DNA of 64,000 bases from Serripes groenlandicus (Eukaryota > Mollusca > Bivalvia > Cardiida > Cardiidae): positions 44,038,704-44,102,703 of the forward strand of contig JASEVX010000013.1 in the NCBI GenBank assembly GCA_031761405.1, read 5' to 3'. Each line of letters opens with the position of its first letter. Within the stretch, counting starts at the first letter, position 1. This document shows positions 34,011 to 44,705 of this stretch, piece after piece. The position numbers and the translations under genes were made by a program. The notes under the pieces are model-generated. The model was not told the origin of the DNA. It made no database searches and worked only from the letters and a program-made list of their open reading frames with translations.

Positions 34011-34714
34011 CATGTCAACCACATTCAGACCTGATTTCTTCATAACTGAGTTTGCAATACTCGTATGAGGGGTGGGATTGATAATCACACAAGTATCCAG
34101 CATGTTATTGTAGATGATTTAAGTGTGGAAATCTGCAGGATGTAACATTATTGATGATCATTAGATGCAGAAAAAGACAATTTAGATATATTTACTTAAC
34201 TATTGATAAACACGAGGACCATTATGTCGCTAACCCGTGTTTATTCACGAATACAATCTAACGTATCCTATTATCATAACTTTTCTCGATACCACATCAG
34301 AGAAACTGAAAAAACATTAAGTACTGTTAAATATTGACCGGAAAAACAGGCATATACTACTCGAACCACTGCAATTGGAACATAACCAATACGTAGATCA
34401 GGTCGACCGGTCACAATTAATTATTTTTCTCAACCTGGCGAAATTAAATTTACATCCTTTTAGGTAATCTAATTACTCCAGAAATTTATCACGGATAATC
34501 ACGGAGATACCATATCTAACTTAGTTTGAATGTAGTGATCTGAGTAACATGTTCAAGCATCCATGGTGAATAATGTTCCTCGAAATTAGTCTAAACAGCA
34601 GACTGAGGACATTTGTTATTGTTAAACTCACCATTTTAGAACGTGATAATCCCTTCACATTCTTGTTATATAATATCTAACAAATGTTATATGTTAAACA
34701 TCTGATACTGTTTT
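34011..34714. other. Plain AT-rich DNA
   Basis: No gene, array or clear inverted repeat is seen. Confidence 0.4.
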
Positions 34715-35120
34715 GTAAAACAGCCAGTACATCCGTTCAGTCTGTTCCGATCGTGATGAACTCTGCGAAAACAACAATAAAAGACATTTACTGACAATTT
34801 AGAACCAGATCAGCCAGTACATCCGTTCTGTCTGATCTGATCGTGATGAGCTCTGCGAAAACTTACTAAAAGACATTTACTAACATTTTTGAACCAGATC
34901 AGCCAGTACACCCGTTCAGTCTGATCTGATCGTGATGAGCTCTGCGAAAAACAACCGAAAGACATTTACTGACAATTTAGAACCAGAACAGCCAGTACAT
35001 CTGTTCAGTCTGATCTGACCGTACGGCACTCTGCGAAAAAATGTGCTGTCAGTATAGACCCAGATCAGCCAACAGATCTGTTTAATCGAATCTGTCTGTG
35101 CAAAGCGCTGCGAAAACCAA
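34715..35120. repeat. About 85-bp minisatellite, five units
   Basis: GATCAGCCAGTACATCCGTT, CAGTCTGATCTGATCGTGAT and GAGCTCTGCGAAAAC repeat with a spacer containing AGACATTTACTGACAATTTA. It is the same family as the large array at 44710-46640. Confidence 0.8.
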
Positions 35121-35154
35121 TCAATATACACGTATTGCCAGTTGTTATTGTTGA

Positions 35155-35265
35155 ATGTCGAGCCCCGGTAGACGTGTTGGTAGCGATGAGCCCTGTCAGT
35201 GTACAGGTTTTGAATTAAAACCCAAGCCCAGACAACATTCTTATATTTGGTACCGTATTTTACCA
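35155..35265 (+). repeat. tRNA-like SINE head
   Basis: GAGCCCCGGTAGACGTGTTG then GGTTTTGAATTAAAACCC gives A- and B-box-like parts. The body AAGCCCAGACAACATTCTTA matches 26570. Confidence 0.45.
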
Positions 35266-36376
35266 TGTCAACTACGGAATTTTAATCCGTCATGTTTGAA
35301 CTACGCATAACCATCTGCATGGTTTTGCACCGTAAAATGTGTAGGTAGATAATAAAAAGGATGAAACATGTAATTCAAAGAATATATTCAAGCGTCCATC
35401 GTCAACAATTATCCTTTTTATTAGTCCAGACATTTGTTGTTGAAGTCACTTTTTTAGAATGTGCTAAACCTTTACATACTTGTGGATTACTCATATCATT
35501 TCAAGGAGTTATTCTGCCAGCGTTATCTGGGAAAATTATTAGTTTAAACTTAATTATTTTCATCTTTTCGCAAAACATACTTTAAACTTATATTAATCAC
35601 GCTCTATTTTAGTTATTATCCCCCCTTTTTAACTTAGAAATGTTGGTAAAAGTTTTGCATGCAAGGATTGTTCTCACAAACCACAGATGCTATTGCTTTA
35701 AAACTTCACACACTTATTGGACATCATCAAATGTCCTTGCAGGACAAGTCTCAAAACTCTATATCAGATTTTGACACAATTATGGCCCTTCTTTAACTTA
35801 TAATGTTGGTTAAAGTTTTGCATGCAACTATATTAAGAGTCCATATCTCTGTATTTAATTGATGCATTGCTTTGACACATTATACAACCCGTTGCATACA
35901 AGGTGCTTTCATGGATATATCTGAGTAACCACTATTTATATTGACTTGAAAATTCATTCATGTCGTCAAGGTTGTCAGACAGTCAAGTTAGATAACTTTT
36001 GTATAAATTTAGTACAAATTATGGCCCTTGTTTTACTTTGAAAATGTGGTTAAAGTTTTGCATGCATGGTACTATCATTCACATATCTCAGTAACCACTC
36101 AGGGATTAATTTAAAACATCAATATAGTATTTAAAGGTATCAAACAATCAGGTTAGGTAACTCCTGAGTGAATTTATTATAGATAATGGCCCTTTTTGAA
36201 GTTAGGGTTAAAGTTTTGCATACAAGGCTTTTTCTGACAAACAGCAGATGCTATTCAAACAATATTTATAGTTCTATACTTTCAAGCCACTTTCTCAGTA
36301 ACAACTGTTGTCTATAGTATCAAATGGCCAATTAGTCGAGCATGCTATCTTGCGGAGGGCTCTTCTTTATATTTAA
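35266..36376. repeat. Tandem-core region, about 180-200-bp units
   Basis: From about 35610, TTATGGCCCTTNTTTAACTT, GTTAAAGTTTTGCATGC and GTCCTTGCAGGACAAGTC-like blocks recur about four times. It ends at about 36335 with GTCGAGCATGCTATCTTGCG then GGGCTCTTC, like the 3' end of the element at 52110, so this is a 5'-truncated relative. An inverse SINE tail (AGTTTAAACTTAATTATTTT ... ATTAATCACGCTC) is at about 35545-35605. Confidence 0.55.
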
Positions 36377-36985
36377 GCGTCCATTAATACTTATCATCAA
36401 TATAAGTCCAGTTAGTAGATTGTGACCAGATTTGGGTAAAGTCAAAATTCGGGAATAAGATTAAACCTTCACGTTATTGAAAGGTATCGAATGATGCAAT
36501 TTAATAGAATAGTTATATTGCAGTGTGAATATTCCATCGTTAGTTTTAACTTATTTATTTTACATCGATTGCGAAACAAGCTTTAAGCTTGTATTAATCA
36601 TTAGTTATATTACGTTGTGAATATTTCATCGTTCATAACCAGTAATAATCCCCAATGTCAGTCAATATGGTAGATTGATATCAGTATTGGGTAAAGTCAA
36701 AATTTGGTAACGTGAACATGAAACGTGCGTTAAATCTAAAATTAAGGAAATTGAGTTTAATTTGTTCTATTGATTGTTGTTTTCGTAAAGTAACCAAACG
36801 TACCGAAAAATCAATAGAGTAGAAAAATAAGTGTTCCACAAACAACACGTCTCCAGCAGACGACTTTTAAGTGAAAGTATAGAAACTTTCTATAATTAAA
36901 CGTATGAGGCTCAAAATAGTATGGCAAAGGGATAATTTGTTAAATACGAGAACTTTCTCCGGTTTCCATAATGTTTCCTAACTTA
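36377..36985. other. Plain DNA with SINE-tail and MITE remnants
   Basis: An inverse SINE tail (CGATTGCGAAACAAGC then TTGTATTAATCATTAG) lies at 36560-36605. A decayed piggyBac-like MITE half lies at about 36840-36985. No gene is seen. Confidence 0.4.
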
Positions 36986-36989
36986 AGTC

Positions 36990-37048
36990 GTTTTTAGCTC
37001 TACTGGCCAAAGGCCAGAAGGGCTTATGTCGTGGCGATTTGTCCGTCG

Positions 37049-37136
<88 letters not shown>

Positions 37137-37755
37137 TCCGTAAACAATTTATTGTTAACACGATACAGTCTTCATTGTATCTCAACCAAACTTATACAGT
37201 AGTTAGATATCTATGAGAGCTCGGTTCCTTTTGAAGACCAGCCAGATCCGCCCATGTATGACAGGATTATGGCCCTTGAAATGGTAAAAATTGCTATAAA
37301 AGAGCTTGTTAACACAATACAGTCTTCACTTTTGATTGTATCTCAACCAAACTTATACAGTAGTTAGATATTCATAAGAGCTCGGTTCCTTTCGTAAACC
37401 AGCCAGATCCGCGCATGCAAGACTGGATTATGGCCCTTGAAATTGTCCAAATTGCTATAATTGAGCATGTGAACACAATAGAGGCTCTATTTACTATCTG
37501 ATCTTCACCAAACTTAGGTAGTAGTTCAATATTGATGAGAGCTTGGTTCCTTTTGAAAACCAGCCAGATCCGCACATGCAAGACTGGATTATGGCCCATG
37601 AAATTGTAAAAATTGCTATAATACAGCTTGTGAACACAAAAGAGCCTCCATTTACTATCCGATCTTCACCATACATACACATGCTCTGGATTGAAAATGA
37701 CCAAACAACCATACCAGTAGAGCATAGGCCCTCATGGGACTCTTGTTCTGCATTT
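36990..37755 (+). mobile_element. Tandem-core element with hairpin ends, three core units
   Basis: The left end TAGCTCTACTGGCC-AAA-GGCCAG is a hairpin. It is followed by a (GTGC)n microsatellite (about 37047-37136), three about 163-bp core units (CCGC(C/G)CATG(T/C)A(T/A)GAC then GGATTATGGCCC near 37250, 37418, 37577), and a right end CCAGTAGAGCATAGGCCCTC. It is the same family as 17706-19037 in the opposite orientation, with fewer core units. The long open frame of RACV repeats is the microsatellite read in frame. Confidence 0.75.
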
Positions 37756-38210
37756 GCGTCAAAATGCGCCTACCAAATAAAAGAGTTAAACTGTGGTTTT
37801 CTTGACGACCCGACGGTAAATAATTCAATCATGTACCTAATAGAACGAAAACCGTGTTCAATGAGTGATCTTGTCCTTCCCACACGATAGTTTCCCTGAG
37901 ATCCTTGCAACTTTTATGTTAAGCGGTATTAACCCCACTAAACCTATCCCCTGACTATATTGGTTGAGTTTGTTTTAGTATTCATGTGTCAGCGGTCAAT
38001 TGGTGTTCACAAAAGCACATAGTACACAACTGTTTACAAAGTAGATGTTTGTTTTTAATGATATGTTATATAATAGGGTAAAGTGTGTAACTAGATATCT
38101 AGTCTGCCTTTTATAAAATACAAGTATTGATTTATTCACGCTTGCTGGGTATATTTAGGCATGGGACTACAAAATGTATTCCTTCTGTTTTAAGTTTTGA
38201 ATTTTACAAT
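37756..38210. repeat. Dispersed repeat V, copy 1
   Basis: ATTCATGTGTCAGCGGTCAA and TTTATTCACGC...GGTATATTTAGGCATG (about 37880-38190) match 40205-40570 and 56105-56515. No gene is recognised. Confidence 0.5.
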
Positions 38211-38389
38211 TTAAACCTTTCCCTCATATAGAAGCCTTTTGACGCCTCTGCGGCAGACGACTTTGAACAATTAAATTAATTTAAATCTATTTAATAAAAC
38301 AACTATAATTTAAGTTGTTATTTAACATTTTTGACAATTTGTTTCCAAAGTCTTCTTCTGCATATTTGTTGTATATGGGAAAGGCTTAA
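38211..38389. mobile_element. piggyBac-like MITE
   Basis: TTAAACCTTTCCCTCATA at the left, ATATGGGAAAGGCTTAA at the right, and GGCAGACGACTTTGAAC subterminal. TTAA flanks both sides. Confidence 0.7.
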
Positions 38390-38869
38390 ACCACTGATAC
38401 ATTCTTTATCCCGAATAGTTTCAGTTGTCAATTTATCAATTAATTCATTCATTCATTTGTTCATCCGTTCTTTCAATTGTTGATTCATTCGAACGTTGGT
38501 CTGTCAGTTCGTTTGTTCCTTCATTCGTTGGTTGGTCCATTGTTTCATTGATTGATTGATTGATTAAATCATTCATTGATTAAACCATTCATTCTTTCAT
38601 TTATTTATTCATTCATTTATACATTTATTCATTCATGTAGTTATTCATTCATTCATTCAATACATGATCCGAAGCAGAATAGTTCACTTAACTATGAATC
38701 GATAAGAAATATACTAATTAAGGATATGTGTTGTTTACTGTTTCCTTTTAAATGTATCTATTGTACATGCTTATATTAATCACGCTCAATGTCTTCTTCC
38801 CGGTGACTTTACCAATACTCGCGCCTTTCGTGGGGAAAAAACCCAAATGCAGAACCTGCTCATCAAAAT
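38390..38869. repeat. ATTC-rich simple repeat stretch
   Basis: 38430-38665 is dominated by imperfect CATTCATTCATT/GATTGATTGATT repeats. A SINE tail piece in inverse orientation (CTTATATTAATCACGCTCAA) is at 38770-38789. Confidence 0.6.
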
Positions 38870-39720
38870 CGTTTAATCAAACACTTTCGTTACATCACAT
38901 GTACATAGACATAGCCTATAAACTCAAGAGTTCATAATAATTGCAACTCACACTAAATGTATCGTACGTTTTATCAAATTGAAAAATAATGTTGAATATA
39001 GGTAATGAGGCTTGATACATTCTGACCGATAATTTACACGGATTTAACAGGTATATTTAAACGAGTAATGTCGTACTTTTTATCAAAACAAAAGACAATG
39101 TGTAATATAGGTAATGTGACTAGGCTCATTCTTATCGAGTACGGCAAACACCTATATTATTATTTCGCGGATGAATTTAGTGTTATCGGACCGTTTAAAT
39201 TGTGGTAGTAGAAGATATAGCATGGATATGAAATGTTTAACTTAAACTTTGTTTATGCATTGTCACTTATTAGCCTCACGGAATAACTGGTTTACTGGTA
39301 TGTTTGAAAGTTTATATAATAATTATTTTTTATCAAAACTGAAAGATAATGTTTGACATAGCTAATGAAGTCAAAGACAGTTTAACCGAGTCTTTTTACA
39401 GCACAAGCATATTTACGCGTAAAAACCGCGGCGAATCGCTTCATGTCGATACACGAATACACTTATTCTTCTTAATGTGTTATAAGTATATATATATACG
39501 ACTGACCTAGTATTTGTAACTAATACATATTTACGCATATATATGTACACGTATACACGGGGAGGTGGTCGCTTGATCAATAACATCATCATATTATCAT
39601 AATATGATAATGAATGATTAGTTATAACAAGGAACATATTGTTGGAAAGGAATAAAGATAACAACTTAATATTTGTTTAGGGCTTTAAATTCAATAAGTT
39701 AACGTCAAATGCATATACGT
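38870..39720. repeat. TRIM upstream module, isolated copy
   Basis: AACTTAAACTTTGTTTATGC, ATGTCGATACACGAATACAC, GGTCGCTTGATCAATAACAT and ATTGTTGGAAAGGAATAAAG match the block A copy (32280-32650). Both contain an unexpanded ATCATC/ATTATCATA stretch where genes 2 and 3 have a large minisatellite. Confidence 0.6.
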
Positions 39721-40204
39721 CGTTTAATATTTCGATTGTGTTTGCTAAATAAATGGGTATGTATCAATACGAGGAGTGCTCGAAATATAATAGGACTTCT
39801 TTTATAACGTGTGTTAAAGTTGATACACATTGGTGAACTGTAATACGGTTACGATTACTATGATAGGACTTCTTTTATAACGTGTGTTCAAGCTGATACA
39901 CATTGGTGAACTGTAATACGGTTACGATTACGGTCAAAACTGTTTTGGCCGACAAGAAAACAAAGGTACCGAATAACGTAAAGTAGAACAATAACAATAC
40001 AGATGACTTCCACGTAAACGTAAAAAAAACTTCTTTCAATGAAAGTATGTGTATCAAAGGCATGTACATGTAGTTGAACAAGAGGTATTTGTTGAATATA
40101 AGAAATTTCTCCTTTTGCCACAATGTTCTCCAACCTGTCTTCTGCAGACGCGTATAAATAAAGGAAAGGGTTAAAACTCCGATTTTATCTTCGACCTGAG
40201 ATAT
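39721..40204. repeat. 74-bp direct repeat and MITE half
   Basis: TAGGACTTCTTTTATAACGT ... GAACTGTAATACGGTTACGA occurs twice back to back (about 39788-39861 and 39862-39936). At 40085-40172 a right half of the piggyBac-like MITE is visible, ending AAAGGAAAGGGTTAA. Confidence 0.65.
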
Positions 40205-40870
40205 AGTATTTCAACCATTTCCTTGATACAACGAAATAAATGTTTAAAACGAGCGATTTTGTCATTCGCATACGATGTGTTCCCTATTACACCTGCAGTC
40301 TATGGACTAAGCGACCACGTCATTGAATCTATGCATTTCCTGAATATGCGGGTCCAGCTTGTTTTTAATTAATGTGTAAAAATTCAATTGATGTTCATAG
40401 ATTAACATTATTAACAAACGAGAGCAGTGTATGTTATGTACTTACTGTTAGATAATAGGGTAAAGATTGAAATATTGGATATCTGCCTTTTATCCAATAC
40501 AGGTATTGATTTCTTCACGCATTTGATACATGTATTGGTGGGTAAATTTAGACACTAGACTACTTAATAGATTCCTTCTTTATTTTGGCACTTTGAACAT
40601 TATATTTTAAGCCACTCATACATTCTTCATCACGAATAGTATAATGTTGAGCACTGTATAATATCAAGTGTCGATGCTTCTGAAAACGATTAGTAATAAA
40701 TTATTACATTCATTCGATCGTTCGTTTATGCATTCATTCATGCATTCATGTTTGCAATACATGATCAAATTTAAGACATGTCATTCAAAGTATTTATCCA
40801 TCGTAATTTTAATTATCAAACAACAACAGGAAGTGGTGTGTGTGTTAAGCAAATGGGTTGGGCGGCAACT
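40205..40870. repeat. Dispersed repeat V, copy 2, then plain DNA
   Basis: CATTTCCTGAATATGCGGGT and TTCTTCACGCATTTGATACA match 56255-56480. A short TTCATGCATTCATG run is at about 40710-40750. Confidence 0.5.
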
Positions 40871-40937
40871 ACTCAGTGCGTAACGACGAGGTATAACAAT
40901 TCAAGAGTCGTAAGTTCGAACCCCGACTCGGTCAATT
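40871..40937 (+). repeat. tRNA-like SINE head
   Basis: CTACTCAGTGCGTAACGAC is an A-box-like stretch, and GTAAGTTCGAACCCCGACTC a good B-box. It has the length of a tRNA but lacks a clear acceptor pairing, so a SINE head is more likely than a functional tRNA gene. Confidence 0.45.
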
Positions 40938-41215
40938 ATATATGATTATAAATATCATAGTATAAGAAAACGTCACATGAAATATAACCATATTGAAATA
41001 AGTGACCAGTTGGTGCACAAACAAGCTTATTCAAACATATTCGATGTATCTCATATACACAGATTGCATGTATAAACTCCGGTTCACACATTTAATGCAA
41101 CCAACCAGAGACACAAAATCAGTTAATGGGAAATGCAGGGTTTATTTCGCAGGTGTATTAGTGTTATTTGACCTATTAAATTGCGGAAGTATTACACTAC
41201 ATGTATCAAGCAAGA
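40930..41215 (+). repeat. TRIM upstream module, copy before gene 2
   Basis: It matches 59220-59675 before gene 3 (TGATTAATAAATATCATAGT-like, GAAATAAGTGACCAGTTGGT, AACCAGAGACACAAAATC, GCGGAAGTATTACACTACAT). Relative to that copy, about 130 bp near 59330-59470 are absent, and a jump straight into the minisatellite occurs after AAGCAAGAACAC. Confidence 0.75.
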
Positions 41216-41775
41216 ACACCGCCAATGTCATCATATTATCATCAATTACACAACCAACCTCATCGTATCATCATCAATTACACCACCAACATCATCATAT
41301 CATCATCAATTACACCACCAACATCATCATATCATTATCAATAACACCACCAACATCATCGTATCATCATCAATTACACCACCAATATCATCATAGTATC
41401 ATCAATTACACAACCAACATCAGCATACTATCATCAATGACACCGCCAATGTCATCATATTATCATTAATGACACCACCAATAGAATCATATCATCATCA
41501 ATTACACCACCAACGTCATCATACTATCATCAATGACACCGCCAATATCATCATATCATCATCAATTACACCACCAATGCCATCATACTATCATCAATTA
41601 CACCACCAACGTCATCACACCATTATCAATTACACAAACAACGTCATCATATTATCATCAATTACAGCACCAATGTCAGCATATTGCCATCAATAACACC
41701 ACCAATGTCATCAAATCATCATCAATTACACCACCACCCTCATCATATCATCATCAATTAACATAATCATTATAA
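41216..41775. repeat. ATC-rich minisatellite upstream of gene 2 (about 30-bp units)
   Basis: Variants of CATCATATCATCATCAATTA followed by CACCACCAAT repeat about 18 times. Translated frames of alternating H/Q/L/Y are artefacts of the repeat. Confidence 0.85.
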
Positions 41776-41789
41776 CATCATCAATGACA

Positions 41790-41973
41790 CAAACAACTGC
41801 ATTATATAAAAGGAAACTACAGTACTACTTAAAGTAATCTAGATTTGTTTTCGCATCAAAAACATATAGTAGGTATACTTGACAGGTTTTACGTTTTTAA
41901 GGTTTTAATTTGATAATAATTATTCGCCGAATATAAACACAGTTTTTTAATTTAATTACAGACTCGACAAAAA
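41790..41973 (+). promoter_or_regulatory. Conserved upstream segment and 3' splice acceptor of gene 2
   Basis: AAAAGGAAACTACAGTACTA, TAATCTAGATTTGTTTTCGC, ATCAAAAACATAT and GTATACTTGACAGGT are nearly identical at 62110-62205 before gene 3. The T-rich run ends in ACAG at 41958-41961, followed by a 12-nt leader and the ATG. This fits the 3' end of a 5'UTR intron. Which part acts as promoter is unknown. Confidence 0.6.
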
Positions 41974-43683
41974 ATGGCTGAAGCAAATATTGCTGGAATC
42001 ACAAATCTGTCAGAAGAAGACACAACAAGGATGTGTGATCCTTGCAAGTTTGGAGGGGTAAACACACAAGCACATACTTTCTGTCAGGTCTGTTCAGAAT
42101 ATCTATGCGACACGTGTGAAGAAGTTCATCGACGTTTAAGAGCTACACGAGAGCATGAGCTTAAACCATTCGACGTGTCGAAGAAGTGGTCAATTAAACA
42201 GAATGTACTGCTTTCTTCCGTCATGAGATGCACACTCCATGATGCAGAAATCCTTTCACTGTTCTGTTTAAGTCATGATGTAGCCATATGCGATCGGTGC
42301 AGCACAATTAAACACAGACGCTGTGAAGTCCAGCCGATGAAAGAAGCTGTACATGAAGCAAAGACAAAAAATGAGGTGGAAATATTTTTAGAGAAGATCA
42401 GGTCCTTCTCTACAGCGATCATAGATCTTAAAGATTCAAGAGAAAGGGATAAAATACAGATCATAAATTGCTGTATGGAATCTAAAAAGGACGTTATTGA
42501 ATTAAAAAGGGAAGTGATTGAATGGATTGAGAAATTAGCGGAGGATATTGAAGACGCTATTTGTGACATAGAAAAGAAACTCACGACTGAAGCCGAAAAT
42601 GATATAAAAGCAACAAACGAAATGAGCGAACAATTCCAGGAAACTATTGATTCTTTTCAATGTTTGGGGCATTTAGATCAGGAAGCCGCGTTTGTTCTTA
42701 TGACGAAAGAGAAACACAAACTCGACGAAGGTAAAGAAGCGAAAGACGATATATTGAAGGAGATTAAATCAGTCAAGTTTGAATTTCACAAGTGCGACAA
42801 ACTCATGACCTTAATGTCCGAAGTTACCTCAATGGGTACATTCAAAACAGATGGTCCAAGTGTCTGTCTCAAGCAACTTTCATCGAATGATAATCGATTC
42901 TGTTTTCAGAAAATATTGTCGGCGACAAGAAGAGACATCGATATTGGGTCAACTAGTGGTGTCACGGGATGCGTGTTTATGCCAGACGGGCGATTAGTCG
43001 TTTGTGAAGGTTATGGAGGTGATTCGGTCAAAGTTTTTACAGAGGTCTTCAAACAACAAAGTGTTATCAAAATTGCCTCTGTATGGGATGGGGCTGTTGG
43101 ATCCGAGAACCAGATAATCGTGAGTCAAAGAAATGAAAAATGTCTTCAATTCTTGAATATTTCCGGCGCTATTGCGAAGGGAAAAACAATTCCAGTCGGA
43201 ATGAAAAGTTGGGGCGTTGACTGTAAACATAATAAAATATACGTCACTTGTCATGATGATAGAGGACACGGGGGAAAGGTTAAGGTACTGACAATGACTG
43301 GTGACACCGTGAACACGTTTAACGTTAGTCAGGGTCGTCCTTATTACCTAGCTGTCAACAGTGCCGGGGACAGAATCGTTGTTAGTACGGATACACATAG
43401 TGTGCAGTGTATTGACATCACTGGAACTACACTGTTTACATATTCTGACAGTCAGCTTAGTGGTAGTCATGGTTTGTTGTTTGACTCGTATAACAACTTC
43501 ATGGTGTGTGGACGATTGTCTGACAATCTACACGTTGTGAATAGTGACGGTACCAAGCAGAAGATTATCTTAACATCTAAGGATGGAATATACCTGCCTT
43601 ATTGTCTGGCGTACACACCCAGTGATAAGACACTCATTATAGGACAGTGTTGGGCATCACACTTGGTGTTTAAACTCAATTAA
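41974..43683 (+). CDS. TRIM-like protein: two B-boxes, coiled coil, NHL-type beta-propeller
   Basis: 569 residues in one exon. B-box 1 at about 21-64 (C21, C24, C37, C40, C45, C48, H52, H61) and B-box 2 at about 86-117 (C86-H89, C98, C106-C109, H114) are zinc-binding. A charged heptad-rich helix (about 125-290, with WIEKLAEDIEDAICDIEKKL) is the dimerising coiled coil. Residues about 310-569 form a repeat-bladed NHL/YWTD-like propeller (VFMPDGRLVVCEG, YLAVNSAGDRIVVS, YCLAYTPSDKTLIIG). No RING precedes the B-boxes, so it is probably not itself an E3 ligase unless a RING partner is recruited. The family in bivalves is large, with proposed roles in innate sensing or RNA regulation; that is family knowledge, not visible here. 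No signal peptide or membrane segment, so it is cytoplasmic. The start is supported by its conservation in all three paralogues. Confidence 0.9.
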   Translation: MAEANIAGITNLSEEDTTRMCDPCKFGGVNTQAHTFCQVCSEYLCDTCEEVHRRLRATREHELKPFDVSKKWSIKQNVLLSSVMRCTLHDAEILSLFCLSHDVAICDRCSTIKHRRCEVQPMKEAVHEAKTKNEVEIFLEKIRSFSTAIIDLKDSRERDKIQIINCCMESKKDVIELKREVIEWIEKLAEDIEDAICDIEKKLTTEAENDIKATNEMSEQFQETIDSFQCLGHLDQEAAFVLMTKEKHKLDEGKEAKDDILKEIKSVKFEFHKCDKLMTLMSEVTSMGTFKTDGPSVCLKQLSSNDNRFCFQKILSATRRDIDIGSTSGVTGCVFMPDGRLVVCEGYGGDSVKVFTEVFKQQSVIKIASVWDGAVGSENQIIVSQRNEKCLQFLNISGAIAKGKTIPVGMKSWGVDCKHNKIYVTCHDDRGHGGKVKVLTMTGDTVNTFNVSQGRPYYLAVNSAGDRIVVSTDTHSVQCIDITGTTLFTYSDSQLSGSHGLLFDSYNNFMVCGRLSDNLHVVNSDGTKQKIILTSKDGIYLPYCLAYTPSDKTLIIGQCWASHLVFKLN

Positions 43684-43836
43684 AACTAAATATCTCGTAC
43701 AATGTCTAAAATTGTAGCCATTCAGACCCGATGATACGTCCTAATATTGCTGCGTGTATCGAGATATCCGATTCAGAAATGAAAGAAGTTGTTAACCACC
43801 AACTGTAATTAAAATAACATAACACGTGGAAGACAG
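43684..43836 (+). other. 3' flank / probable 3'UTR of gene 2
   Basis: CCCGATGATACG and CCACCAACTGTAATTAAAAT are shared with gene 1's 3' side. No exact AATAAA lies close to the stop. Confidence 0.45.
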
Positions 43837-44040
43837 TGGTGCAGAGGTAGAGCGTCGGCCTCTCACATCAAAGGTCCCTGGTTCGAGTCCCGTGATGAGC
43901 GGGTCCTGACTTTGGATTTTTCCACACAATCGGCGCGAGTACTGGTTAAGTATCCAGGAAGCAGACATCGAGCGTGATTAATATAAGCTTAAAGCTTGTT
44001 TCGCAATCGATTTAAAATAAATAAGTTTAAACTAAAATAA
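43837..44040 (+). repeat. tRNA-derived SINE, well preserved
   Basis: A-box GTGGTGCAGAGGTAGAGCG (about 43836-43854) and B-box CCTGGTTCGAGTCCC (about 43878-43892) are close to consensus. The tail CAGACATCGAGCGTGATTAA continues to AAATAAATAAGTTTAAAC. The same tail occurs at 8437 and 54640, and inversely at 19265, 35545, 36560 and 38770. Confidence 0.75.
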
Positions 44041-44705
44041 CATTGTAAATAAATTAATAATGCAGTTTCATCCTAACCTATGTTTGTTCATAAAGTGTAA
44101 TTGATCGGGTCTCTGCGAAAACAAACCATTAGCTATTTGCTACCAGTGAAGATCTAGATTAGCCAGCCCCAGACAAGCCTTTTACCACACCTGTTATACT
44201 AACGTTAAGGTTGGTTTTCGCAAGTAACAGTTCAATAAGTGATTTTAATTTTAACTGTGAATAGCAGTACAGTGTAAATACAAATACAATGCAAATCCTT
44301 CATTATATACCTGGCATGCTTGTAATGACCGAGACAATGTATTAGATTTGAATAGAAGCACAATTTTAAAACTGAACGTTTTATATTTAGAAAGAAATAC
44401 ACAGCATTCTTTATATAAGTTTATGTCAGTGTAATTATTAAGTTAAGTGACGATAAAAACACGGTTTTGTCATATCCCCTTTTTTAACTGTTTACATGCA
44501 TTTGTGTGTTTATGACTGAGAAGGAAACGCAATTTTGAGCGGTATTTCAGTGATTTCACGGCGTTCAGTTGACATAGCGTACTTTGGTGTCTTTCTAACA
44601 CCGATACTCAGCACATCATTCTTCCCAAGAAACTGGTTGCAACATTCTACTTTTAAGCCCATTAGAGGAAGACGAATGACACTTGTCACAATGTCGAGCA
44701 TCGGT
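44041..44705. other. Gene 2 downstream flank, homologous to 4080-5240
   Basis: TTCAATAAGTGATTTTAATT, AACTGTGAATAGCAG, ATGACACTTGTCACAA and GTCGAGCATCGGTTAGAACC have counterparts behind gene 1. No gene is seen. Confidence 0.6.

Noticed and set aside
37031..37216. Frame of repeated RACV
   Set aside because: Direct translation of the (GTGC)n microsatellite inside a tandem-core element.
40871..40937. Possible tRNA gene
   Set aside because: B-box is good but no acceptor-stem pairing was found; it fits a SINE head.
41002..41766. Overlapping open frames rich in H, Q, S and Y
   Set aside because: They are the ATC minisatellite read in frame; the same happens at 60573-60866 and 61794-62080.
42273..42584. 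103-codon minus-strand frame conserved at 62582-62893
   Set aside because: It lies antisense to the coiled-coil coding part of the TRIM-like genes; its conservation follows from the sense strand.
41974..43683. RING finger before the B-boxes, making it a full TRIM E3 ligase
   Set aside because: Only about 20 residues precede the first B-box cysteine, and the leader/acceptor lies directly upstream; there is no room for a RING unless an unseen coding exon exists.
43837..43905. Possible functional tRNA gene
   Set aside because: A- and B-boxes are good, but the cloverleaf stems do not close and the sequence continues into a known SINE tail.
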